Source: Microbacterium oxydans (GTDB lineage: Bacteria > Actinomycetota > Actinomycetes > Actinomycetales > Microbacteriaceae). Taken from it: a stretch of DNA of 64,000 nucleotides. Where the stretch lies: the NCBI RefSeq assembly GCF_006540085.1, contig NZ_BJOG01000007.1:62001-126000 (forward strand), given 5' to 3'. Shown here piece after piece: positions 52,249-59,845 of the stretch (positions within the stretch are counted from its first letter, which is position 1; each line of letters opens with the position of its first letter). The notes under the pieces are model-generated. The model did not search any database. It was not told the DNA's origin and worked only from the letters and a program-made list of their open reading frames with translations. Position numbers and translations under genes: made by a program.

Positions 52249-52863
52249 TCACTCCGCGGCGGCCTCTTCGGTCGCCTCATCGGCGGACTCGCCTTCGGTC
52301 TCCGCCTCGTCCTCTTCCGCGGGTGCGGCGGGCACGGAGATCGCGACGACGAGCACCTCGGGGTCGGAGAGCAGCGTGGAGCCCTTGGGGAGCTGCACGT
52401 CGGCGGCGGTGATGTGCGCGCCCTCTTCCAGGCCCTCGACCGAGACCTCGATGTTCTGGGGGATGTGCGTGGCCTCGGCCTCGATCGACACGGTGGTGGC
52501 GTCGAGGTTCGCGATCGTACCGGGAGCGGACTCGCCCGTGACGATGATCGGGACGTCGATGGCGACCTTCTCGCCCTTCTTCACGACGAGCAGGTCGATG
52601 TGCTCGATGATCTGGTGCACCGGGTCCTTCTGCACGTCCTTGACCAGAGCGAGCTGGGACTTGCCCTCGATGTCGAGCTCGAGCAGCGCGTTCGCGCGGC
52701 GCAGGATGAGCGAGACCTGGTGGCCGGGGAGTGCGACGTGCACCGGCTCCGTGCCGTGACCGTAGATGACGGCGGGGATCTTGCCGGCGGCGCGGAGGCG
52801 GCGGGCGAAGCCCTTGCCGAAGCTCTCACGGAGCTCGGCCTGGACCTTGGTGTCTTCAGACAT
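52249..52863 (-). CDS. rplY: 50S ribosomal protein L25/general stress protein Ctc
   Basis: The 204-residue long-form L25 (TL5/Ctc) has the 5S-rRNA-binding N-terminal domain (residues 1-95) with GKGFARRLRAAGKIPAVIYG and GHQVSLIL, and a C-terminal beta domain with DLLVVKKGEKVAIDVPI and IPQNIEVSVEGLEEGAHITA. It ends in an acidic Ala/Glu tail. The ATG at 52863 has AAGGAGAACCC. It binds 5S rRNA in the large subunit. Confidence 0.95.
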   Translation of the reverse strand: MSEDTKVQAELRESFGKGFARRLRAAGKIPAVIYGHGTEPVHVALPGHQVSLILRRANALLELDIEGKSQLALVKDVQKDPVHQIIEHIDLLVVKKGEKVAIDVPIIVTGESAPGTIANLDATTVSIEAEATHIPQNIEVSVEGLEEGAHITAADVQLPKGSTLLSDPEVLVVAISVPAAPAEEDEAETEGESADEATEEAAAE

Positions 52864-53039
52864 GGGTTCTCCTTCGGGGCACGCAGCGAAGGCGCCGCGC
52901 GGTGGTCTTGGAATTTTCGAACTCGCTGACGCAGGAGGAAAGCCACCGGGCTTGCTTCGCCGCGTCGATAACGGATGTTCGCGCACGCGCAGAAGCATCC
53001 CTCGCCGAGGTACAGCCTCAATGGTACCGGATGACCCGA

Positions 53040-53045
53040 TAGGCT
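53040..53045 (+). promoter_or_regulatory. -10 box upstream of the small membrane ORF
   Basis: TAGGCT lies 41 nt before the ATG at 53087, which would give a short leader containing CGGAGA. No -35 is recognised. Confidence 0.35.
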
Positions 53046-53086
53046 GAGGACACCGGTCCTTTTTCTGCAGAACACGGAGAACCCCC

Positions 53087-53212
53087 ATGCTCGACGGCGC
53101 CTTCCTCTCGCACGCACTCCTCTGGCTGATCGGCGCCATGACCGTGTGCGCGGCCGTCACCTCGTTCATCGCGCTGTTCGCGATGGGCCGCTCGGGTTAC
53201 CGCAAGGACTGA
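53087..53212 (+). CDS. Small membrane protein, 41 residues
   Basis: A short ORF opens MLDGAFLSHALLWLIGAMTV and continues with one hydrophobic helix spanning about residues 8-33, ending in a basic tail GRSGYRKD. GGAGA sits 9 nt upstream of the ATG and a TAGGCT -10 box lies further up. The ORF fills the gap between divergent rplY and convergent gluconokinase. Composition, signals and clean fit support it as a real single-pass membrane microprotein; the function is unknown. Confidence 0.6.
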   Translation: MLDGAFLSHALLWLIGAMTVCAAVTSFIALFAMGRSGYRKD

Positions 53213-53227
53213 CGAGCGACAGCGGCG

Positions 53228-53719
53228 CTAGCGCTGCCCCACCGCCGCGGCGATCAGCGCGGACGCGGTCCGCACATCCGCCTCCGCATCGATGCTTATG
53301 CCCTCTTCGTCTGCATCGAGCGACTCGAGGGTCTGCAGCTGGGAATCCAGCAGTGCGGCCGGCATGAAGTGATCCACGCGCAGGCGCATCCGCTCCTCGA
53401 GGACGTCGCGACCGATCGCCAGTTCGGCGAAGAATGCCTCCGGCGCCTCGTCTCTGATGAGGTCGCGATAGACGCGTCGAAGGGCTGAGCACGCGACGAC
53501 GACGCGCTCCTCCGCCTGGAGGGTCTTCCCGACGAGGCGGAGCCAGGGCTGTCGATCCGCATCGTCCAGCGGAACTCCAGCGGCCATCTTGCCGACGTTC
53601 TCCGGCGGATGCAGGTCATCGCCGTCGATGAACCGCGCTCCGAGAGAGTCGGCCAGGCACGCGCCCACCGTCGACTTGCCGGAGCCACTCGGACCCATCA
53701 CCACGATGCGCACGCTCAT
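53228..53719 (-). CDS. gntK: Gluconokinase
   Basis: The 163-residue P-loop kinase has Walker A VMGPSGSGKSTVGACLAD, FIDGDDLHPPENVGKMAAGV (gluconokinase-specific), VVACSALRRVYRDLIRD and FMPAALLDSQLQTLE. It phosphorylates D-gluconate to 6-phosphogluconate. Its ATG overlaps the stop of the preceding dehydrogenase (ATGA). It is the last gene of a five-gene hexonate operon. Confidence 0.95.
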   Translation of the reverse strand: MSVRIVVMGPSGSGKSTVGACLADSLGARFIDGDDLHPPENVGKMAAGVPLDDADRQPWLRLVGKTLQAEERVVVACSALRRVYRDLIRDEAPEAFFAELAIGRDVLEERMRLRVDHFMPAALLDSQLQTLESLDADEEGISIDAEADVRTASALIAAAVGQR

Positions 53720-54753
53720 GCGCCTCTTCCGAAGTCGATGAGCACCTTGCAGGAGCTCGCAGGGTCGGCGGCCCGTGCGAACGCCTCGAGCGCATCGTCG
53801 ACCGGCAGCACGTGGCTGATGATACCGCGCACGTCGAGGCTGCCGTCGGCGAGAGCGGCGATGACCTCGTCGAACTCCGCCCCGAAGCGGAACGATCCGC
53901 GCAGGGTGAGTTCGCGCGTGATCGCGGTGGCCATCGGCGCCGGCACGTCGCCCCCGCGCTGCAGCCCCAGCATCACCACCACGCCCCCGCGGACGGCGGC
54001 GGAGACGGCGGCCGCGAGACCGGGGACGGTGCCGCTGGATTCGATCACGACATCGGCGTGCAGCTCGGAGATCTCGCTCTCCGCCCTGGCGTCGATCGAC
54101 AGGATGCCACGCGCTTCGGCGACCTCCCGCGGCAGCTGCTGCAGATCGGTGACCGTCACGGAGCTGGCCCCCTCCCGCTGGGCGACGGCCGCGACGAGTT
54201 GGCCGATGGGTCCGGCGCCGATGACCACGACGCTGCGACCTCGGACGTCGCCGGCTCGCCGCACACCGTGCCAGGCGACCGCGGCAGGTTCGGCCAACGC
54301 CGCCGTGCGCAGATCGAGGCCGGTGGGGAGAGCGTGCAGCATCCGCGCGGGGAGCGCCACGCGACGGGCGAAGGCCCCCTGAGTGTGAGGCAGGTGCATC
54401 GCCGACCCGAGATACGTCGATGCCGGTGCGAGGTTGGGATGCTCGGCCGGCCAGGGTGTGCGCCCGTCCCCGTGCGCGGTGAGCGGGCGGACGGCCACGG
54501 GCGTGCCGACTGCCGGCCCCGAGCCGTCGGCTGCGGCGACCGTCACGACACCGGACACCTCGTGCCCGAGGATCATCGGCTCCCGCAGCACGGAGGCCCC
54601 GGCGGCTCCGTGCCGCCAGTAGTGGAGGTCTGACCCGCAGACGCCCCCGAAGGCCACGTCGACCACGGCCTCGTCCGGTCGGGCCATCGGCGCACCGATG
54701 TCTTCGATCCGCAGATCGTCGGCGGCATGCGCCACCACAGCGAGGTTCTCCAC
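53716..54753 (-). CDS. idnD: Zinc-dependent alcohol dehydrogenase, L-idonate 5-dehydrogenase-like
   Basis: The 345-residue medium-chain dehydrogenase has the zinc-site GGVCGSDLHYWRHG and LGHEVSGVV, and NAD-binding VVIGAGPIGQLVAAVAQREG. The structural four-cysteine lobe is reduced. GSDLHYW is characteristic of idonate, sorbitol and related polyol dehydrogenases. With a gluconate 5-dehydrogenase-like SDR and gluconokinase in the same operon, oxidation of L-idonate to 5-ketogluconate is the best guess. GTG 54753 is chosen for its spacing from GAAGGAG; GTG 54756 is possible. Confidence 0.8.
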   Translation of the reverse strand: MENLAVVAHAADDLRIEDIGAPMARPDEAVVDVAFGGVCGSDLHYWRHGAAGASVLREPMILGHEVSGVVTVAAADGSGPAVGTPVAVRPLTAHGDGRTPWPAEHPNLAPASTYLGSAMHLPHTQGAFARRVALPARMLHALPTGLDLRTAALAEPAAVAWHGVRRAGDVRGRSVVVIGAGPIGQLVAAVAQREGASSVTVTDLQQLPREVAEARGILSIDARAESEISELHADVVIESSGTVPGLAAAVSAAVRGGVVVMLGLQRGGDVPAPMATAITRELTLRGSFRFGAEFDEVIAALADGSLDVRGIISHVLPVDDALEAFARAADPASSCKVLIDFGRGA

Positions 54754-54769
54754 CACGCTCCTTCCCCGG

Positions 54770-55501
54770 TCACACGAAGGGCGTGACCAATCGGATGCCC
54801 GCCACATCGACGGTCACGGTCTGTCCTGGCGCCACGACCGCCTGGGAGTGCGGCGCGCCGGTCATGATGACGTCCCCGGGACCCAGCGGTGACCACGCGG
54901 CCACATACGCGAGGCATTCCCGGATCGACATCGGCAGCTGAGCGCTCCCGGTGGCGGCGACGCGGCGACCGTCGATCTCCACCTCGAGCGTCACATCGTC
55001 GATGCCTGCGTCGGTGTCGATCCAGGGACCGAGCGGGGTGTAGCCCTCCCCCGACTTCGACTCGAAGTTGCGCGGGTCGACCTCGGCACGCTCGGGACTG
55101 GAGAGGTCGTTCACGGCGGTGACGCCGAGGACGTACTCCTGCGCGTTCTGCGCCGTCAGCCCTGCGGTCGGGCGTCCGATCACGACGGCGATCTCGCCCT
55201 CAGCCACCTGTGCACCGGCGTCGCGGCGCAGCGTCACCGTCACCCCGCTGCCGACCACGGTGCGCGGGCTCTTGAGCCACGCCTGCACCGGCGAGGCGTG
55301 GTCAGGGCCGTTCTGGGCGATGCCGATGATGACGACCGGATCGACCGGCGCGATGACGGTCCCCTCGACGGTCTCGCCGATGTCTCCCGGCTCGGTCCCG
55401 ACGGCGAAGGCCGCGAAGGGGTCGGTGATCGGCACCGGGCCGTGGGTGCCGTCCCGCACCCACACGGGGCCACAGGGTGCGGCGACGCGACCGATGCGCA
55501 T
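54770..55501 (-). CDS. Fumarylacetoacetate hydrolase family protein
   Basis: The 243-residue protein has the FAH-fold core: VVIIGIAQNGPDHA, a metal-binding EGEIAVVIGR (Glu-x-Glu) and YVLGVTAVNDLSSPE, GYTPLGPWI and the C-terminal GDVIMTGAP. Members hydrolyse C-C bonds, decarboxylate or hydrate keto acids. A role in gluconate/idonate metabolism is not standard, so it may process a keto-acid by-product or a distinct sugar acid. Its start overlaps the SDR stop (ATGA). Confidence 0.85.
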   Translation of the reverse strand: MRIGRVAAPCGPVWVRDGTHGPVPITDPFAAFAVGTEPGDIGETVEGTVIAPVDPVVIIGIAQNGPDHASPVQAWLKSPRTVVGSGVTVTLRRDAGAQVAEGEIAVVIGRPTAGLTAQNAQEYVLGVTAVNDLSSPERAEVDPRNFESKSGEGYTPLGPWIDTDAGIDDVTLEVEIDGRRVAATGSAQLPMSIRECLAYVAAWSPLGPGDVIMTGAPHSQAVVAPGQTVTVDVAGIRLVTPFV

Positions 55502-56286
55502 CAGACGACCGCCGTCATGCCGCCGTCGACGAACAGCGTCTGCCCGTTGACGAAGTCGCTCGCGGAGCTCGCAAGGAACAGCAGAGCGCCGACGAGATCC
55601 TCGGTGTCTCCCCACCGACCGGCGGGGGTCCGTCCGCGCACCCAGTCCGAGAACTGCTCGTCGGCGACGAGCGCCTTCGTGAGCTCGGTGGCGAAGTACC
55701 CGGGGGCGATCGCGTTGGCCTGGATGCCGTGCGGGGCGAGGTCGGCGCACAGGCCCTTCGTGAACATCACGATCGCGCCCTTGGTCGCCGCATACGCCGC
55801 TATCGAGGGACGGGCGAGCTGAGATTGGACACTGCCGATCTGGATGATCTTGCCCGAACCGCGCGCGATCATCCCGGCGGAGACCCGACGTGACAGGTGG
55901 AAGACGCTGGACAGGTTGGTCTGCACGAGTGCATCCCAGTCCGCGTCCGCGAACTCGGCGATGGGCGCGCGTCGTTGGACACCGGCGTTGTTGACGAGGA
56001 TGTCAGGGGCGCCGACCAGCCGTTCGACCGCGTTCATCCCCTCGTCGACCGCTGCAGCATCGGTCACGTCGAAGACGACGCTGTGCACGTCGGCCCCGGT
56101 CGTGCGGGAGATCTCCCTCGCCGACGCGTGCGCCTTCGCCGCATCGCGCCCGTGCACGACGACGGTCGCTCCGGCTCCGGCCAGCCCCGCGGCGAGCGTC
56201 TTCCCGATGCCCTGGCTCGACCCGGTGACCAGCGCCGTCCTCCCCGTGAGATCGAAGGCGGCCAGTCCCGCAGGCAATGCCGTCAT
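55501..56286 (-). CDS. idnO: SDR oxidoreductase, gluconate 5-dehydrogenase-like
   Basis: The 261-residue classical short-chain dehydrogenase has NAD(P)-binding ALVTGSSQGIGKTLAAGLAG, DILVNNAGVQRR, the catalytic Ser in QIGSVQSQLARPSIAAYAAT with the YxxxK (YAATK), and GYFATELTKALV. The RR after NNAGVQ and the C-terminal FVNGQTLFVDGGMTAVV match gluconate 5-dehydrogenases, which reduce 5-ketogluconate to gluconate. Its ATG overlaps the MFS stop. Confidence 0.85.
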   Translation of the reverse strand: MTALPAGLAAFDLTGRTALVTGSSQGIGKTLAAGLAGAGATVVVHGRDAAKAHASAREISRTTGADVHSVVFDVTDAAAVDEGMNAVERLVGAPDILVNNAGVQRRAPIAEFADADWDALVQTNLSSVFHLSRRVSAGMIARGSGKIIQIGSVQSQLARPSIAAYAATKGAIVMFTKGLCADLAPHGIQANAIAPGYFATELTKALVADEQFSDWVRGRTPAGRWGDTEDLVGALLFLASSASDFVNGQTLFVDGGMTAVV

Positions 56287-57701
56287 CGCCCCACGGCCTT
56301 GATCGAGACGGTGGTGGCGAACACGTCGTCGCCGGCCTCGGCGCGCGAGACCTTGATCGCGTCGTCGACGCGGGTGAGGTCGCGACGGAGGGTCTCGGGA
56401 GCGAGGAACGTCGATGCGGTCGTGATGAGAGCGAGCACCGCCATGTAGATGGCCAGCAGCACCCAGTTGCCGTCGCTGACCGCGATCAGGTACGCGCCGA
56501 GGACACCGGCGAGGCCGCCGGCGAGCACGGCGGATATCTCGCGGGCCATGGCGACGCCGAGGTACCGGTGACGGTTTCCGAAGAGTTCGGGGAGCATGGC
56601 GCACTGCGGTCCGAGCATGCTGTTCACCGCCACGCCGATGCCGATCGCGATCACGCCGATCGCGATGGCGTAGTTCCCGAGCGACAGGAGCCACCATGCG
56701 GGGAACGTGTAGACGAGCATGAAGACCGCACCGAACCGGTACACCGTGCGGCGGCCGAAGCGGTCGGACAGGTGCCCTGTGAACGGCACGGAGAAGACGC
56801 CGATCAGCGAGCCGAGGGTGACGCCCCAGGTGAGCAGGCTCTTGTCGGCGGTGTCGCCGACCACCGTCACGAAGAAGGCGAGGCCGAGCGTCTGGAACAT
56901 GTACGAGCCGCCGTTCTCCGCCATGCGCAGCCCGACGCCCACGATCACGCCGGGGAGACCATGCGTGAAGATCTCCCGGATCGGACGATCGGCGATCTGC
57001 TCGTGCTTCTCGAGTTCGACGAACGTCGGCGTCTCCCGCAGCCGCATCCGGATGAACAGCGCCAGCAGGATCAGCGCGAAGGAGGCGAGGAACGGCACGC
57101 GCCATCCCCAGCTCAGCAGCTGGTCCTCGGGGAGCAGGGTGATCAGGCCGAAGACGACCGCGGCGAGCAGCGTGCCCGCCTGGATGCCGACGAACGGAAG
57201 AGCCGAGAAGAAGCCGCGGCGCTTCACCGGCGCGTACTCGGCCATCAGCACGGTCGCCCCTGCCTGCTCTGCACCGGCACCGAAGCCCTGCAGCAGTCGC
57301 ATCAGCACCAGCAGGATCGGCGCCCACACGCCGATCGCGGCGTACGTGGGAAGCAACCCGATCGCCGTGGAGGCTCCACCCATCAGCACGATGGTCGCGA
57401 CCAGCACCCACTTGCGTCCCAGCTTGTCGCCCAGGACACCGAAGAACAGTCCACCGAAGGGACGCGCCAGGAATCCGACGCCGAAGGTCGCGAACGCGGC
57501 GACCGTCGCCATGGCCGGGTCGTCCTGGGGGAAGAACAGGACGTTGAAGATCAGGGCGGTCGAGAGGCCGTAGAGCGCGAAGTCGAAGTACTCCAGCGCG
57601 CTGCCGATGCTCGACGCGAGCGTCGCGCGGCGCAGATTCGCCGCGTATTCCGGGTCGTCCGACGCTGCTCGGGCTGAGGTGCGGGGGTCTGTCACGGCCA
57701 T
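56283..57701 (-). CDS. MFS transporter, metabolite:H+ symporter family
   Basis: The 472-residue protein has 12 membrane segments and the motifs of the MHS family (KgtP, ShiA, ProP): IGSALEYFDFALYG at the start of helix 1, GFLARPFGGLFFGVLGDKLG followed by RKW in loop 2-3, and LMRLLQGFGAGAEQAGA. MHS carriers import organic and sugar acids with protons, which fits idonate, ketogluconate or gluconate uptake. It is the first gene of the operon, with AAGGAG before the ATG, and a GTTGAA-N5-TTCAAC operator-like site 49-65 nt upstream. Confidence 0.9.
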   Translation of the reverse strand: MAVTDPRTSARAASDDPEYAANLRRATLASSIGSALEYFDFALYGLSTALIFNVLFFPQDDPAMATVAAFATFGVGFLARPFGGLFFGVLGDKLGRKWVLVATIVLMGGASTAIGLLPTYAAIGVWAPILLVLMRLLQGFGAGAEQAGATVLMAEYAPVKRRGFFSALPFVGIQAGTLLAAVVFGLITLLPEDQLLSWGWRVPFLASFALILLALFIRMRLRETPTFVELEKHEQIADRPIREIFTHGLPGVIVGVGLRMAENGGSYMFQTLGLAFFVTVVGDTADKSLLTWGVTLGSLIGVFSVPFTGHLSDRFGRRTVYRFGAVFMLVYTFPAWWLLSLGNYAIAIGVIAIGIGVAVNSMLGPQCAMLPELFGNRHRYLGVAMAREISAVLAGGLAGVLGAYLIAVSDGNWVLLAIYMAVLALITTASTFLAPETLRRDLTRVDDAIKVSRAEAGDDVFATTVSIKAVGR

Positions 57702-57749
57702 CTCCTTCGATCGGCTTCGCCTGCGGCGTGATGACGACTGTACCAGCCT

Positions 57750-57781
57750 GTTGAATTCCGTTCAACCCTTTGGACGGGTTG
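57750..57781. promoter_or_regulatory. Overlapping inverted repeats upstream of hexonate operon, candidate IclR operator
   Basis: GTTGAA-TTCCG-TTCAAC (57750-57766) overlaps CAACCC-TTTGGAC-GGGTTG (57763-57781). The first resembles IclR-family operators and shares TGTTG(A/G)A with elements at 59792-59826. It lies between the iclR-type gene and the MFS gene it probably controls. Confidence 0.5.
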
Positions 57782-57846
57782 TGGCCCGCTTTCTCGCGCA
57801 CGAAGAATCGCCACCCCTCAGGAGGGCGGCGGCGCGTCCGGGGAGG

Positions 57847-58635
57847 TCAGCGTCGGACGGCAGCGCTGAACGGATTCGTGAGCGCGGCGGCGGCCTCCCG
57901 CAGTGCCTCGCCCACACGCTCGATCCGCTCGTAGTCGGCCTCGGCCGCACGGATCGCGACACCGAGCGCGAGCGGCGGATCGGTCGGCGCCCACCCCTCC
58001 AGGGGCACGGCCACGCCGACGATGCCGCGGAAGGATTCCTCCGCGTCCAGCGCCCAGCCTCTGCGGCGGGCTGTGGCGAGCACCTCGAGAAGCCCCGACA
58101 TGGTGGTCGCGCTGCGCTCGGTGAGCTGCGGGAAGACGGCGTCAGCACCGAGGAGTTCGGTCACCTCGTCGTCGCTCATCGCGGCGAGGAGCGCGCGTCC
58201 GGTCGCCGACAGCGGGGCCGGGAGACGAGACCCGAGCGGGGTGCCGAGACGGAGCGAGCGCGAGCCCTCGTGACGGGCGAGGTACAACGCGTCCGTGCCG
58301 TCGAGCATAGCGACCTGCACCAGTTCGGAGGCGAGCTGCGGCGAGGCCTCGCACACGCTGTAGAACTCCCGCACCTGGTTGAACTGCGCGGCGAACGCGC
58401 CACCCAGTTCGGCGGTGCGCACGCCGAGGCGGTAACCCTGCGGCGTGCGGTCGACCATGCCGCCGGCCTCGAGCGCGAGACAGAGGTTCGCGGTCGACGA
58501 CTTCGCCAGTCCCAGGTCCCCGGCCAGCTCGGTGAGCGTGCGCGGGCCACCGGCCTCGGCGAGGATCCCGAGCAGGCGGATGCTGCGGGTCACGGCGGGT
58601 GCGGGGTCTCGCCCCTCGCGGGTGTCGTCATCCAT
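57847..58635 (-). CDS. IclR-family transcriptional regulator
   Basis: The 262-residue protein has an N-terminal winged helix (residues 12-75) with AVTRSIRLLGILAEAGGPRT and LTELAGDLGLAKSSTANLCL, and a C-terminal IclR effector domain with GRALLAAMSDDEVTELLG and a final GVAVPLEG. IclR proteins bind small acids or ketoacids. It sits between the hexonate transport operon and a hydroxyacid dehydrogenase gene, all on the same strand, and is the obvious regulator of both. GAAAGG precedes the ATG. Confidence 0.9.
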   Translation of the reverse strand: MDDDTREGRDPAPAVTRSIRLLGILAEAGGPRTLTELAGDLGLAKSSTANLCLALEAGGMVDRTPQGYRLGVRTAELGGAFAAQFNQVREFYSVCEASPQLASELVQVAMLDGTDALYLARHEGSRSLRLGTPLGSRLPAPLSATGRALLAAMSDDEVTELLGADAVFPQLTERSATTMSGLLEVLATARRRGWALDAEESFRGIVGVAVPLEGWAPTDPPLALGVAIRAAEADYERIERVGEALREAAAALTNPFSAAVRR

Positions 58636-58688
58636 GGCCGCGCCTTTCGCGCTCGGGATCCCTCAGGCGGTGAAGACCTGCAGGTCGA

Positions 58689-59747
58689 TCAGTAGAACTC
58701 GACCGTATCGACCACGGCGGCCAGCGGCTCGCCGTCCAGCAGGCGTGCCGCGTTCTCCGCGAAGCGTCGAGCGATCCGCTCCTCCTCCTTGGAGCTGAGG
58801 GCTGCGGTGTGCGGGCTCACCAGCACGTTCGGGTGCCCCCACAGCGGCGAGGCGGCATCGAGCGGCTCCTGCTCGAACACGTCGAGGGCGGCGAAGGCCA
58901 CGCGACCATCGTCGAGCGCGCCGAGCAGCGCGACCTCGTCGATAACGGTGCCGCGGCCCACGTTGGCGATGATCGCACCGGGCTTGACGGCCTCGAGCAC
59001 GTCGGCGCCGATCAGATGGTGCGTCTGCGCCGTGCCGGGAAGGGTGACGACGATCGCGTCGACACCGGCCACGGCCTCGGTCAGCTCGCCCAACGGCACG
59101 AGACGATCCACACCCGCCACCGGCTCACCCGAGCGCGTCGTGCCCCACACCCGCGCGCCGAGCGCATGGAAGCGCCGTGCGCATTCCGAGCCGATGCCGC
59201 CGAGACCGACGACCAGGACCGTCATCTCGTCGAGCTGACGCATCTCCCAGCGATCCGGCCAGGTGCGCGTTCCCTGGTCGGCGAGGAGGCGCGGGAGGTT
59301 CTTCGCACCGGCCATGACCCCGAACACCGCGAACTCCGCGAGCGGGCCGCCGTGCACGCCGGCGCTGGTGGTGAAGACCACACGGTCGAGCTGGGAACGG
59401 TCGAGGCCGGCAGCCTTGACCGAGGCTCCACCCCCGGCCGCGGTCGTCATGACCCAGCGCAGCCGCGGGTTCGCAGCCACCGTGCGAGCCAGAGCCCCCG
59501 CGTCGACATCGGGGATCCCGAAGAGCACGTCTGCGGAATCGACCAGCGCATCGAAGGCCTGCTGTTGCTCCGGCGTGCGCGTGTACTGAGGATCACCCGA
59601 CCAGTCGGCAGGACCCCGCATCGGCGGCATCAGATCGTGGTCGCGGAGCACCTCGAGGCGCGGCTCGAGCTCCTCGATCAGTCGGCACAGCTCTTCCCGC
59701 AGCGGCACCGCCACGACGGCACGCAGCTTCTTCTCGGTCCCCGTCAT
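58689..59747 (-). CDS. D-2-hydroxyacid dehydrogenase family protein
   Basis: The 352-residue NAD(P)-dependent enzyme has VLVVGLGGIGSECARRFHAL, the catalytic Arg region ANVGRGTVIDEVALL, the DVFEQEPLD Glu and VSPHTAALSSKEEE with the catalytic His. It reduces a 2-keto acid to a D-2-hydroxy acid. In this cluster a 2-ketogluconate or glyoxylate/hydroxypyruvate reductase role (GhrB-like) is plausible but unproven. It is divergent from the 3-hydroxyisobutyrate-dehydrogenase-like gene and has GAGGAGGGG before its ATG. Confidence 0.85.
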   Translation of the reverse strand: MTGTEKKLRAVVAVPLREELCRLIEELEPRLEVLRDHDLMPPMRGPADWSGDPQYTRTPEQQQAFDALVDSADVLFGIPDVDAGALARTVAANPRLRWVMTTAAGGGASVKAAGLDRSQLDRVVFTTSAGVHGGPLAEFAVFGVMAGAKNLPRLLADQGTRTWPDRWEMRQLDEMTVLVVGLGGIGSECARRFHALGARVWGTTRSGEPVAGVDRLVPLGELTEAVAGVDAIVVTLPGTAQTHHLIGADVLEAVKPGAIIANVGRGTVIDEVALLGALDDGRVAFAALDVFEQEPLDAASPLWGHPNVLVSPHTAALSSKEEERIARRFAENAARLLDGEPLAAVVDTVEFY

Positions 59748-59791
59748 CTTGGTCCCCTCCTCGGGAAGTCTGAATCACTCACCTTAGCCCA

Positions 59792-59826
59792 GTTCCATCC
59801 TGTTGGACACTGTTCTATCTGTTGGA
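59792..59826. promoter_or_regulatory. Direct repeat of TGTTGGA elements in divergent region, candidate IclR sites
   Basis: GTTCCATCCTGTTGGA (59792-59807) and GTTCTATCTGTTGGA (59812-59826) repeat with a 19-nt period, about two helix turns. They sit directly upstream of the -10 box at 59834 and between two divergent hexonate genes. Confidence 0.5.
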
Positions 59827-59833
59827 TTGTTGC

Positions 59834-59839
59834 TACGGT
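59834..59839 (+). promoter_or_regulatory. -10 box (leaderless type)
   Basis: TACGGT ends 6 nt before the ATG at 59846. Confidence 0.5.
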
Positions 59840-59845
59840 GTGCGC

